DNA of 64,000 nucleotides from Pontibacter arcticus (GTDB lineage: Bacteria > Bacteroidota > Bacteroidia > Cytophagales > Hymenobacteraceae), in contig NZ_QMDV01000002.1 in assembly GCF_003284895.1 (NCBI RefSeq), positions 558,001 to 622,000 on the forward strand, read 5' to 3'. Positions 55,748 through 64,000 of this stretch are shown piece after piece. Position 1 is the stretch's first letter. Each line of letters begins with the position of its first letter. Made by a program: the position numbers and the translations under genes. The notes beneath the pieces are model-generated. The model saw only the letters and a list, made by a program, of their open reading frames with translations. It had not been told where the DNA came from and did not search any database.

Positions 55748-56413
55748 CTAAAAAGTTTTGTTTATAACGGAAGTATACCTTTGCAGCATAAGCTCGATTG
55801 CTTCCCAGCCGGCCACTTTTTTGCGTGCATGTATGGCTGGCTGGCTGATGCCTAATTTTGCAGCGATCTCCACATCTTTCAATCCTTTCAGCAGCCAGAA
55901 AACTACTTCCGCAGACGAAGCCGACCATTTATCCAGCAGCACATCCAGAAACCGGCAGGCAACTTCGAATTCTTCGTTTATATCTGTATTATTTGTTCGG
56001 ATGATAAGTTTCTGACCGTGTTTTTTCATCGTATCCAGTGATCTGCCCGAGAGCCGGTAGGCTTCGCCATCTGCTTCCACAACGCTGCCTTGTTTCCGTT
56101 CTGCCTCTCCAATACCAACCGAAAGCCGGATATCTGCAAATGGCTTTCCCGGTACCAGCTGTTTTTTTTTACCCGTAGCCAGCTTCTGAAGTGCTGCTCT
56201 TAAAAGGATGGCCAGCCGAAGTGCCTGTTCAGGTTCCGTTACTTCAATCTGGATGCTGTCGCCGCGGTACATTTCAAAGCGTAACCACTGTTTATCAGCA
56301 ACATCATTTGCTTCAGTAAGCGTTTGCTTTAATGTTTTTATTACTTCCTGCCTTTGTGCCGGTTCGTATTGCGATGAATTTATCAGGTCGCCTGTAATAA
56401 TCCCTACTTTCAT
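55748..56413 (-). CDS. SatD-family protein with cyclase-like core and C-terminal HTH
   Basis: A 221-residue cytoplasmic protein. In order: ITGDLINSS (Asp9), YRGDSIQIE (Gly51-Asp52), RLSVGIGE (96-103) and GEAYRLSGRSLD (116-127). This series has the order and chemistry of class III nucleotidyl cyclases (metal Asp, GD turn, GIxxG, Gly-x-x-x-x-x-x-x-R). It is a pattern-based inference, not a known activity. Residues 171-210 (VFWLLKGLKDVEIAAKLGISQ...) form a helix-turn-helix. SatD was named from a Streptococcus mutans acid-tolerance locus. Two operator-like repeats precede the gene. Confidence 0.75.
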   Translation of the reverse strand: MKVGIITGDLINSSQYEPAQRQEVIKTLKQTLTEANDVADKQWLRFEMYRGDSIQIEVTEPEQALRLAILLRAALQKLATGKKKQLVPGKPFADIRLSVGIGEAERKQGSVVEADGEAYRLSGRSLDTMKKHGQKLIIRTNNTDINEEFEVACRFLDVLLDKWSASSAEVVFWLLKGLKDVEIAAKLGISQPAIHARKKVAGWEAIELMLQRYTSVINKTF

Positions 56414-56436
56414 TTATAGTTTGTATAGGATCTAAA

Positions 56437-56485
56437 TATAAGGCTATGAACTTATAAAGTCAAGTAATAAGGCTACAGGCTTATA
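56437..56485. promoter_or_regulatory. Tandem operator-like inverted repeats before the SatD-like gene
   Basis: Two 20-bp units, 56437-56456 and 56466-56485, share ATAAGGCTA followed four bases later by CTTATA; each unit is itself an inverted repeat (TATAAG/CTTATA). Centres are 29 bp apart, and the sites lie 24-72 bp upstream of the ATG. The HTH-bearing SatD-like protein is the obvious candidate for autoregulation. Confidence 0.6.
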
Positions 56486-56589
56486 TATTAACAGAAGTTA
56501 AAGTAGATATATGGGCATACATCAATAACCTAATCAAAGCTGTAACGAATAATAATACAAGTGCTGATGTATGAAACTACAGCATAAAT

Positions 56590-56645
56590 TATACTTAAAC
56601 CAAACGCCCCATCCGGTTCTGGATGGGGCGTTTGGTTTAAGTATA
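56590..56645. terminator. Long hairpin terminator, 25-bp perfect stem
   Basis: Arms 56590-56614 and 56621-56645 pair perfectly around GGTTCT. The outer ends are TATACTTAAA/TTTAAGTATA. It lies past the 3' end of the M48 gene (minus strand). There is no long T-run, but the stem is the most stable in the window. Confidence 0.85.
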
Positions 56646-56657
56646 CGTTAGACAGCG

Positions 56658-58124
56658 TTATTTTTCCACTACTTTGATCAGCGTTCCTTTCTCGATGCGA
56701 TCGGACAATTGCATACCGTTCAGGATAGCCATTTCTTCGCGACGTTGCTGCGGCACGTTGTAGTTCTGTAAGATCTGGGCAAGCGTGGAGCCCTGGCCAA
56801 CCGTTTTAATACGAACGCGTTCAGGTTGTCTGTTTAATTTATCAGGAGCAGTCAGCACCGCAAAATTCTGCATGGTATTGCTAAAAGCAGGCGCATAGGT
56901 ATTAAAATTTGTTGCCGTACTGATGCCCATGATGTTGTAAATATTAGTGCCATACTTGATCAGGTAGGTCATCAACCGGATAGCAGGCTGCTGTTGCTGT
57001 TGCTGCTGCTGGCCTTCCTGTGGTTTTTGGTCGGCTATAAACGCAATGGCCTGCAACCCATTAACCGTTGTATTTTTAGACTCCAGTACCTGCAGGTTGT
57101 ATTGCTGTACCATTTGCTGTGCGGCTGCCTCCAGTGTTTCGCCGGGCGCCAAAGAGAGCGACATCATGGCTTTGCCATCCTGTGGGGCCATCTGGAATTG
57201 CTGCGGCGAGTTCATGTGCTGCCAGTTGGCCGGAATCGGGAAGCTGAACTTTAACTCCGGATGGTAGAAAACGTTATTCTCAACAAAACCTTGTTTCGGG
57301 TCTTCGCCATACACAATACCATCAATCATTTTTAAATAATTGTTGCGGTTTACCTGTGGGTTGGCAAGGCTCAGTTTCTGTTTCCATTCGGCAGCCAGCT
57401 GGTGTACGGTTTCGTAGCGGTCGCCTGGGTTTGGGTGAGACGATAACATATCCGGAATGCCCTCGCTGCCGCTTGCCTGTTGCTGCCGTTGCAGGGTCTG
57501 GAAAAAATCAGCCATTTCAGAAGCATCATAACCGATCTTGCTCGAGTACTCTACGCCCAACCTGTCAGATTCGCGCTCATCATCGCGGCCAAATTTCAAA
57601 AATAACAAGCCCAATCCTTGCGAGGCTGCTTCGCCATATTGTGCTAAACCCGGTAAAGCGATCATACCGGCAATAAGACCTACCTGGCCCAGCATTGATT
57701 TGGTTTGCTGCTGCACCGAATGGCGTGCCGTGATATGACCGATCTCATGGCCAAGAACACCGGCAAACTGTGCCTCGTTGTTGAAATGAGCCATAATACC
57801 GCGCGTAAAGTATACATAGCCGCCCGGCAAAGCAAAGGCATTTATTACCGGAGAGTCTACTACTTTAAATTCATACTCTAAATTACTGCGATGCGACACG
57901 GCTGCCATGGCCTGGCCTTTCTGCTGAATAAACGCCTGCATTTTCGGGTCTTGGTACAGGCCAAACTGCGCCAGAACGGCCGGGTCACTTTGGGCACCCA
58001 GGGCAATTTCCTGGCTCTCCGACATCAGCACAATATCTTTTTTACCGGTTACCGGGTTGGTAGCACAGGCATTAACCAATAGCAGCGAGGCCACGGTAAA
58101 ACCTGTTAATATTATTTTTTTCAT
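56658..58124 (-). CDS. M48-family metalloprotease lipoprotein with C-terminal LysM-like domain
   Basis: A 488-residue lipoprotein (lipobox LLVNAC, Cys19). The M48 domain has GHEIGHITARHSVQQ (zinc HExxH) and a downstream ESDRLGVEY with the third ligand Glu, as in BepA/LoiP-type quality-control proteases. A middle region contains a Gln run (QQQQQQQ, near residue 370). The C-terminal VGQGSTLAQILQNYN to IEKGTLIKVVEK resembles a LysM-like module. It probably degrades misfolded envelope proteins. Confidence 0.92.
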   Translation of the reverse strand: MKKIILTGFTVASLLLVNACATNPVTGKKDIVLMSESQEIALGAQSDPAVLAQFGLYQDPKMQAFIQQKGQAMAAVSHRSNLEYEFKVVDSPVINAFALPGGYVYFTRGIMAHFNNEAQFAGVLGHEIGHITARHSVQQQTKSMLGQVGLIAGMIALPGLAQYGEAASQGLGLLFLKFGRDDERESDRLGVEYSSKIGYDASEMADFFQTLQRQQQASGSEGIPDMLSSHPNPGDRYETVHQLAAEWKQKLSLANPQVNRNNYLKMIDGIVYGEDPKQGFVENNVFYHPELKFSFPIPANWQHMNSPQQFQMAPQDGKAMMSLSLAPGETLEAAAQQMVQQYNLQVLESKNTTVNGLQAIAFIADQKPQEGQQQQQQQQPAIRLMTYLIKYGTNIYNIMGISTATNFNTYAPAFSNTMQNFAVLTAPDKLNRQPERVRIKTVGQGSTLAQILQNYNVPQQRREEMAILNGMQLSDRIEKGTLIKVVEK

Positions 58125-58277
58125 AGTGTAGCGCGTAAGGTTTTATTTCCTTGCTTTCCGGCAAACATATGCAGAAATCGATGGAAGGAATATGGTTGCT
58201 TGAACGAAGCAGGAATACTGATAGTTGCAGGCGGTAAAATTAGCAGAACAACTTAATCATTAAAATATTGCCTAACC

Positions 58278-61184
58278 TTACCGCGCGCAAATGCCCCGGT
58301 ACGGGCACCACTGGCACACATCCAGGTCGGTTGTTTTCCGGATCGGGTCATTTACATCCAGCATACGGTGCACAAATGTGCTAAGCAGTTCTTCGGAGGC
58401 AGTTACAAAATCTTTTGGCGTTACATTATCTGTTTCGGTAAAATTGAATTCGGAAGTGAGCACGCCCGCATCCAGGTTCCGGAATGAAAGTATACCGGAT
58501 TTCGGGGTTATACTTTGCACATCAATTTGGCTGCCTTCCGGAAGTATAGTTTGCGGTGATTTGCGTAGAGTCTGCTGCAGAATATACTGGTAGAGCCACA
58601 ACTGGCGCGCTTTATCATACTTCGAATCAGTGGTGAAATGCAGGGCTACATCTTCTGGCTTTACAACGAGTTGGTTGCGCTCTACTTTGCCGGTTTTGTA
58701 ATCGATTACGCGCAGCTCATTTTTGGTCATATCGATGCGGTCTGCTTTGCCGGCAACCCGAACCGGTATCAGTTCATCATCAACCTGCACGTGCAGCACG
58801 GTATCCAGAGTATCTTCCAGGCGAAGTATAAACAGGGGCAATTCATCCGAATTTTTCAGGTTAAGCAGGTATTTTTCGAGCACCTGGATGGCCACTTTGT
58901 AGAGCAGGTAATTCATGCCACGGTCCGGAGTAGCACCGCGCGTAGCCGAGATAAATTCTTTGCGTACCTGGGCCGGCAGGTTCTGCAACATCGCTTCCAC
59001 ATGCTGCTTTTTGATGGGCTCGCCGCTTTGTGCAAACTCTTTAAAAAAATCTTCCAGCACCTGGTGCACCAGCGTCCCGAATTTATCTGTTCCGAGCTGT
59101 TCTTCCACTTCATCCATCTCCCGTATCTTCGCAATCCGGCTGAAATAATATTGCAGCGAACAGTTAATATACATATTGATATGCGAAGGATAGAGGCCGC
59201 GCTGCAGTTCTTTTTTCAGTTGTTCCAGCGTCTGCGCATCTTTTTGAATCACGATGTCTTCGTTATACTTCCTGGTTTCTTTTTGCTCCACAGCAGCTGT
59301 CAGGTCCCGGAATTTTATTTTCGGATTACGAAGTGCCAGATCATTTTGTAACTGAAGTATAAACCTGCTTTTTTCGCCGGAGCCATAGGTATCGGAAGGC
59401 AACACATAAAGCAGATTTACGCGCTTGGCTCGCTGCAGCAAACGGTAAAAATTATAGGCCATCGCGCCTTCGGTTTCGGAGTACGTAGGCAAGCCAAACT
59501 CACGCAACACATCGTAAGGCATCAGCGACTCGTGGCGTTTCGGGGCGGGCAAGGTATTCTCGTTTACCGACAGTATGATCACGTTTTCGAAGTCTAGGGC
59601 ACGGGTTTCGAGCATACCCATGATCTGTACTTCCGAGATCGGCTCGCCGCTGAAAGGTAAACGGGTAGAAGCAATCAATTCGTACAAAAACTTCCGGAAA
59701 CTGCGCACTGATATCTTCTGTTCGCGGCAATCGAAAATCGTATCAAGCCGCTTTACCAACGTATAAAATATGTACAGGTACTCGGTTTCGATGGTGTTGG
59801 GCTGGTGGCTGTATACTTCGCGCAGCATTTCGATGAGGCTGTACATGGCCGCAATAATATCATCGCAGTCGCGCCACGTCCGGAAAAGCGTTTCGAAAAG
59901 CGGCTGGTGTTCCGATAGCTCCAGCAGGTCCTGCGCTGTGATCAGTACGCGGTTATCTGCTACAATTTTATCGAGTACTTTCTGGATGAAATTGTGGTAT
60001 TTTGCCTGGTCAGGCTGCTCGTTTAAGTATAGCTCATACTTCCGGATAAAAGGATGCGTGAGCAGTTTAGTTACCGATAAATGATGGTACTGGTATACTT
60101 TATAGCCCGATTGCTGCAACTGTGTAACGCCGGAAAGATGCACTTCAAATAACAGATCGATGAGGTTAAAAAGCGGCGTACCTTTAAAACTAAGGCCCAT
60201 CGTTATGTTGTAGTTCGGCACACTATCGGGTATGGAATGTAGCACAGGCAGGAGCAAGGTTTCGTCGGGAAGTATAATGGCAACCTGCCCGTGTTTGTCC
60301 TGGTTTCTTATTTCCTGCAGCAGCTGACCGGCCAGTTTGCCCTGCATGCTGGCGTTGGCCACACCGATTACATTTATCTCTTTTTCGTCGGTTAAAAGTA
60401 AGTTTTGCTGCCAGCGCCATTCCGGTAGTTTCCAGGTGCTTTTATACTTGCGCAGAAAGGCGCCGGCACGGTTGGGCGTTGCTTCCTCCATGTAAAAATC
60501 ATCGCTGTCGAAAAGCACTTCGGCACGGTTATGTTTCAGCAACGATTTGATGATAACTTCTTCGGATGTGGTAAGCGCATTCAGGCCAATGAAAATGTAT
60601 TGCGCGCAGCCGGGTTCTTTGGCAATGCTTTCGATATCTTCCGCCACTTTCCGGAACGCCATACCGGTGTAAGCCTGTTTGTTTTTTAAAAGACGTTGCT
60701 GTAGTTGCTGGTAGGTTTTTTCAATGTTATCCCAAAGGCTGAAGTACTTTTTTAGCGTAGGAGAGAGCGTCTTGCCCAGGTATTGCGGGTCCCAGCGCTC
60801 CAGTGCCTTGGCTTCGGTCAGGTAATCGAACAGTTTACTGGTATCTACCATGTTCTGGTCTATCCTGCTGAAATCGTCAAGGAGGGTGCCGGCCCAGGTT
60901 ACAAACTGATCGAAATCCAGGGTCGGGTCCTGCTCGCGCATCAGGTCATAGAGTTCGAGCTGCAGGTTGATGGGCTCCAGCACATCGGTTTGCGCCAGGC
61001 GGCAGATAAAATCCTCCATTCCCGACACTTCCGGCGACCAGATGGGCTCGGGTGCAGCCTGGGCCAGCGCATTTTTAAAGAAGAAACTCGCCCTGCGCGA
61101 CGGAAGGATCACGCACAGTTCGCTGATGTTCTCTTTATACTTTTCGTAAACGTATTTGGCTGTTAGTTCTAAGAAAGTCTGCAC
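58278..61184 (-). CDS. addB: AddB-like helicase/nuclease subunit (PD-(D/E)XK, Fe-S)
   Basis: A 968-residue protein. The N-terminus is a degenerate UvrD-like helicase (CVILPSRRASFFFKN). The C-terminal nuclease has the GxxxxxxxE-D-ExK pattern with VAGKADRIDM and VIDYKTGK. Cysteines in INCSLQYYF and in the final VCQWCPYRGIC form the four-Cys Fe-S site of AddB. With AddA it resects double-strand ends for RecA. The addA gene lies 84 bp beyond an intervening VOC gene on the same strand. Confidence 0.92.
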   Translation of the reverse strand: MQTFLELTAKYVYEKYKENISELCVILPSRRASFFFKNALAQAAPEPIWSPEVSGMEDFICRLAQTDVLEPINLQLELYDLMREQDPTLDFDQFVTWAGTLLDDFSRIDQNMVDTSKLFDYLTEAKALERWDPQYLGKTLSPTLKKYFSLWDNIEKTYQQLQQRLLKNKQAYTGMAFRKVAEDIESIAKEPGCAQYIFIGLNALTTSEEVIIKSLLKHNRAEVLFDSDDFYMEEATPNRAGAFLRKYKSTWKLPEWRWQQNLLLTDEKEINVIGVANASMQGKLAGQLLQEIRNQDKHGQVAIILPDETLLLPVLHSIPDSVPNYNITMGLSFKGTPLFNLIDLLFEVHLSGVTQLQQSGYKVYQYHHLSVTKLLTHPFIRKYELYLNEQPDQAKYHNFIQKVLDKIVADNRVLITAQDLLELSEHQPLFETLFRTWRDCDDIIAAMYSLIEMLREVYSHQPNTIETEYLYIFYTLVKRLDTIFDCREQKISVRSFRKFLYELIASTRLPFSGEPISEVQIMGMLETRALDFENVIILSVNENTLPAPKRHESLMPYDVLREFGLPTYSETEGAMAYNFYRLLQRAKRVNLLYVLPSDTYGSGEKSRFILQLQNDLALRNPKIKFRDLTAAVEQKETRKYNEDIVIQKDAQTLEQLKKELQRGLYPSHINMYINCSLQYYFSRIAKIREMDEVEEQLGTDKFGTLVHQVLEDFFKEFAQSGEPIKKQHVEAMLQNLPAQVRKEFISATRGATPDRGMNYLLYKVAIQVLEKYLLNLKNSDELPLFILRLEDTLDTVLHVQVDDELIPVRVAGKADRIDMTKNELRVIDYKTGKVERNQLVVKPEDVALHFTTDSKYDKARQLWLYQYILQQTLRKSPQTILPEGSQIDVQSITPKSGILSFRNLDAGVLTSEFNFTETDNVTPKDFVTASEELLSTFVHRMLDVNDPIRKTTDLDVCQWCPYRGICAR

Positions 61185-61251
61185 TGGAAATCAAAAATAT
61201 AAAGTATAATACAGGCTGAAAACCTGAACTTGTTTTAGAATGATGGCTTAC

Positions 61252-61683
61252 TTAATGGATGGAGTCGCTTGTGCTTCCTGCATTATCCAGCGGCAGAAAC
61301 GGGTTATACGCAATCTCCCAAAGGTTATCATCCGGATCGGCGATATAGCTACTGTAGCCTCCCCAGAAAACTTTCTGCGGTTGCTTTAATACACGAACAC
61401 CTTTTTCCTCAAGTGCCGCTACCAGTTCGTCTACTTCTTTCTCCGACCGGACATTATGAGCAAGCGAAAATCCCCGGAAACCGTTTCCTTCTGCGGGCAC
61501 GCCGGCATCATCGGCCAACGACTCCTGCGGAAATAGTGCTAACTGCAGGCCGTTCATCTGGAAAAAAACGATGCTTTCGTTGCTGCTTTCCAGTGGTTGC
61601 CAGCCCAGTTTATTCTGATAAAAATCTTTAGAGCGCTGCAGGTTTTTTACACCCAAAGTTATAATGGTAATGCGTTGTTCCAT
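61252..61683 (-). CDS. VOC/glyoxalase-family protein
   Basis: A 143-residue single-module protein of the vicinal oxygen chelate superfamily. It starts RITIITLGVKNLQRSKDFYQNKLGW, with FFQMNGLQLALFP, FSLAHNVRS and a final DPDDNLWEIAYNP, where the Glu is the typical metal ligand. It could be a small lyase, dioxygenase or resistance binder. It sits between addA and addB, and nothing indicates a functional tie to recombination. Confidence 0.87.
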   Translation of the reverse strand: MEQRITIITLGVKNLQRSKDFYQNKLGWQPLESSNESIVFFQMNGLQLALFPQESLADDAGVPAEGNGFRGFSLAHNVRSEKEVDELVAALEEKGVRVLKQPQKVFWGGYSSYIADPDDNLWEIAYNPFLPLDNAGSTSDSIH

Positions 61684-61705
61684 GGTATAAGTTACTTCCA
61701 GCTAA

Positions 61706-61729
61706 CCCCCTCCTAAAAACAGGAGAGGG
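61706..61729. other. Hairpin CCCCCTCCT / AGGAGAGGG
   Basis: A 9-bp stem with one mismatch and an AAAAAC loop, between addA and the VOC gene. There is no T-tract, so it is not a clear terminator. It resembles G-rich/C-rich intergenic repeats seen in other Bacteroidota, but only one copy is here. Confidence 0.4.
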
Positions 61730-61767
61730 AATTGGATATTAGTTTATAGGTTTTTCTTGATTCATGA

Positions 61768-64000
61768 TTATAAGGCCAGACCGACCTGCATACTTTTTCC
61801 GCCGTAATGCCACTCTAAAACCTGCTCCGTATCGAAGTAATAAAGTATACATTTTACCTGCTCGAAACCTAGTTGCTTAAAGCGCACGGCATAATGATCG
61901 AGTTTGTTACGGTGCTCTGGTTCGGGTGGCGGCAACTTGAATTCGATGAGCATTACCTGGTTTCCGTCAAAAACGACGCGGTCTGGTTTGTAAAGGTAAG
62001 CGCGCGCATCGAGCAGTTCTTTTTCGTGCTCGACCACTACTTTATCAGAGAAATAATGCTGTAGTTTCGGGTGCTGTACAACTTGCTGTACACGTTCCTG
62101 AAGCGCAGGCTTTTCTCGGTCGCTGATGATGCCTTCGTAAACCATCTGGCGCAGCACGGTATCCATATTTTCTGCCTTAATAATACGAGCCAGGGCGTAA
62201 TGCAACTTCTTGTTGAGCGCGCGTTGCTTGGTCTGAGTTTCAAAATCGAACACGTTATTGGCGTGTTGTTTCAGTTGCAGCCGCTTAGCCCAGTCCGAAG
62301 TTGTTAAGTAGGTAAGATTAAAAGTATTCTCCGAATTTATACTTGCCTGTTGCTGTTGCAAACCGCCTTTGTGCAGCTGGTAACAAAACTGCCCGGCATT
62401 CCAGACTTGGTTGTGCACCAAAAAACGATACAACAGATGGCTAATGTTTTTTGCACTTCCCTCAAGCGCACGCGCTGCTTTTTTATCGTCCTGTAGGTCT
62501 TTGCTGTTGCCTATTAAATAGAGTCGGTCTATGGGGCGGGTGAGGGCCACATACAGCATGTTTAGGTTTTCGATAAAAGTCTTCTCGATTTCAGTTTTAT
62601 ACTTTTCAGCAAGTATGGTTTGGTCCAGTTTCGAGCTCACGTTTACGGCTACGCTGCGCAGCTTTCCGGTTACGGTGATATCGTCGGGCAGGTGGCTCCA
62701 CATCAGGGCGCGTGTCATGGGCTCGGTGCTCCAGTCCGCAAACGGAATGATCACGATGGGGTAGGCCAGGCCTTTGGATTTATGAATGCTGGTAATGGTA
62801 ATGGCGTTGCGGTCTTTGGGGGTGTTGATGCTCAGCTTCTCTTTCTGCACCTCCCAATACCCCAGGAAATTATTCAGGTTGTTACTGTTCTTTAAACTAT
62901 ACTCCAGCACCAGGTCCAGGAACCGGAAAAGGTATTCGCTTTCGTTGTTATGGTCCAGCAGATCGAAGATGCGGATGAGTTGTTCGGTTAATTCGTAGAT
63001 GGAAAGGTTGCCGGTTTCGCGTTCCTTTACATCGAAGCCAAACAGGCGCAACTGGTCGTAAAAAGCCTGCGGATCTTTATCATTAGCGATCTGGGCAATG
63101 CGCTGCGTGGTTTCCGTATCCGGAATTCTTTCCAGGGCAACGGCGCAAACCAGGTACAAAGCTTCGGATTTTGCCAGCGTATCGTTGGGCCGGTTAAACA
63201 CCCGGAAAAGCGCAATGATAAAGTTAATCACTTCGGCAAACTGCAAGGATAATGAGTCTTGGGAAATGATATCATACTTGCGCTCTTTCAGGAAATTAGC
63301 GATCAGCTTACTTTTAGCATTGGTCCGGCAAAGTATGGCCATATCTTTCAAACTATAACCATCTTCCAAACCCTGATTAACGAGCTGCAGCACCAGTTGC
63401 AGCATACTTTCATCGTAGGTCAGGATTTTTTCATGCGCATAGTCTTCGTACAGTTCGGTAGTGCGTGTACAGTCATTCAGGTTATACTTGTAATTGCTAT
63501 CATCAGGGTGCGTGAACATGATCTGGATATGACCACCCGTGTTGGTGCTGCCTTCCGGTGAAAGCTGCACAAACTTCTCATCATAAATGGAAGTAAACAT
63601 ACCGAATTCCTGGTGCGTGTTGCTGATGTAAGTAAACAGCGCGTTGTTAAAGTCGATGATCTCGGTGCGGCTCCGGTAGTTTTTGTTGAGTTCCTGCGGG
63701 CTCAGGGCATGGTCCACGGATTCGTATCGCTCCCGGATCATACTTCCGTGGCGGCGATTTTCGTAAAGTTTCTTGGTGTTGCCTTTGTAGAGGTGCAGAA
63801 TTTGTTCCATCTCGCCGCCGCGCCACCTGTAAATGGCTTGTTTGGCATCGCCTACCACCATACTAAAATGCCCCGAAGCCAGCGCATTATCAACTAAAGG
63901 CAATAAGTTATTCCATTGTAAAACGGAAGTATCCTGAAACTCATCGATCAGGATGTGGTTATACTTTTCGCCGAGCCGCTCATAAATAAAAGGCACCGGT
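61768..64000 (-). CDS. addA: AddA-like UvrD-family helicase/nuclease (partial, 5' end outside window)
   Basis: The 742-residue C-terminal part is visible; the frame continues past 64000, so the GTG at 63996 is an internal Val codon. Helicase motifs II (HILIDEFQDTS), III (VVGDAKQAIYRWRGG), IV (NKNYRSRTEII), V (ITSIHKSKGLAYP) and VI (LYVALTRPIDRLY) are present. The C-terminal nuclease has VVFDGNQVMLIEFKLP as its D/ExK core. It would form the AddAB complex with the product of 58278-61184. Motif I lies outside. Confidence 0.93.
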   Translation of the reverse strand, partial: PVPFIYERLGEKYNHILIDEFQDTSVLQWNNLLPLVDNALASGHFSMVVGDAKQAIYRWRGGEMEQILHLYKGNTKKLYENRRHGSMIRERYESVDHALSPQELNKNYRSRTEIIDFNNALFTYISNTHQEFGMFTSIYDEKFVQLSPEGSTNTGGHIQIMFTHPDDSNYKYNLNDCTRTTELYEDYAHEKILTYDESMLQLVLQLVNQGLEDGYSLKDMAILCRTNAKSKLIANFLKERKYDIISQDSLSLQFAEVINFIIALFRVFNRPNDTLAKSEALYLVCAVALERIPDTETTQRIAQIANDKDPQAFYDQLRLFGFDVKERETGNLSIYELTEQLIRIFDLLDHNNESEYLFRFLDLVLEYSLKNSNNLNNFLGYWEVQKEKLSINTPKDRNAITITSIHKSKGLAYPIVIIPFADWSTEPMTRALMWSHLPDDITVTGKLRSVAVNVSSKLDQTILAEKYKTEIEKTFIENLNMLYVALTRPIDRLYLIGNSKDLQDDKKAARALEGSAKNISHLLYRFLVHNQVWNAGQFCYQLHKGGLQQQQASINSENTFNLTYLTTSDWAKRLQLKQHANNVFDFETQTKQRALNKKLHYALARIIKAENMDTVLRQMVYEGIISDREKPALQERVQQVVQHPKLQHYFSDKVVVEHEKELLDARAYLYKPDRVVFDGNQVMLIEFKLPPPEPEHRNKLDHYAVRFKQLGFEQVKCILYYFDTEQVLEWHYGGKSMQVGLAL

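Overview
The window is chromosomal DNA of a Bacteroidota bacterium, most likely from the Cytophagales (Hymenobacteraceae, Pontibacter-like; genus is an inference). The reasons are two TonB-linked outer-membrane proteins with CarboxypepD_reg-type N-termini, the Bacteroidota form of MenC, many lipobox proteins, and almost no Shine-Dalgarno sequences. G+C is in the mid-40s. I see no transposase, integrase, CRISPR array, rRNA or tRNA. The DNA is densely packed with housekeeping and envelope genes, and most intergenic gaps between convergent genes carry a strong bidirectional terminator hairpin.

Layout. 0-5.6 kb: secreted esterase, FAD-Rieske oxidoreductase, DUF922 metalloprotease, MATE pump. 5.8-9.3 kb: ergothioneine operon egtB-egtD plus a class-I PLP enzyme. 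9.4-17.7 kb: menC, a TolB-like lipoprotein, a TonB receptor behind a palindromic operator, a sirtuin and topA. 18-28.5 kb: a sixA-like phosphatase, then a chemosensory operon (parA, a 1511-residue soluble poly-HAMP chemoreceptor, cheW, cheY, cheB, cheA, cheC). 29-31.4 kb: polyamine operon with a SpeD-SpeE fusion followed by speB. 31.4-43.7 kb: holin-family membrane protein, Cys-rich copper-binding protein, recQ, S8 protease, XRE/S24 regulator, pirin, M2 peptidase, rmuC, a Thr/Gly repeat protein and an S1/P1-like zinc enzyme. 43.7-54.5 kb: dbpA, a thioesterase behind an orphan cobalamin riboswitch, a large outer-membrane receptor, DUF2062, OmpA lipoprotein, two paralogous TPR proteins, a beta-barrel and an amidase. 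54.8-64 kb: a SatD/DUF3307 pair with tandem operators, an M48 protease lipoprotein, and addB, a VOC protein and addA (cut by the window edge).

Most notable signals. (1) The 9-mer AAGTATAAA/TTTATACTT occurs about 60 times by my count in 64 kb, in both orientations, inside and between genes, and often as inverted pairs at terminators. Base composition predicts about one. The pattern resembles the DNA-uptake sequences of Pasteurellaceae and Neisseriaceae. (2) The chemosensory operon pairs a ParA ATPase with a membrane-free receptor of about 12 canonical HAMP units and has no cheR; this suggests a segregated cytoplasmic array. (3) The SatD-family protein carries residues in the order seen in class III nucleotidyl cyclases, with a C-terminal HTH, a membrane partner and two operator-like repeats in its promoter region.
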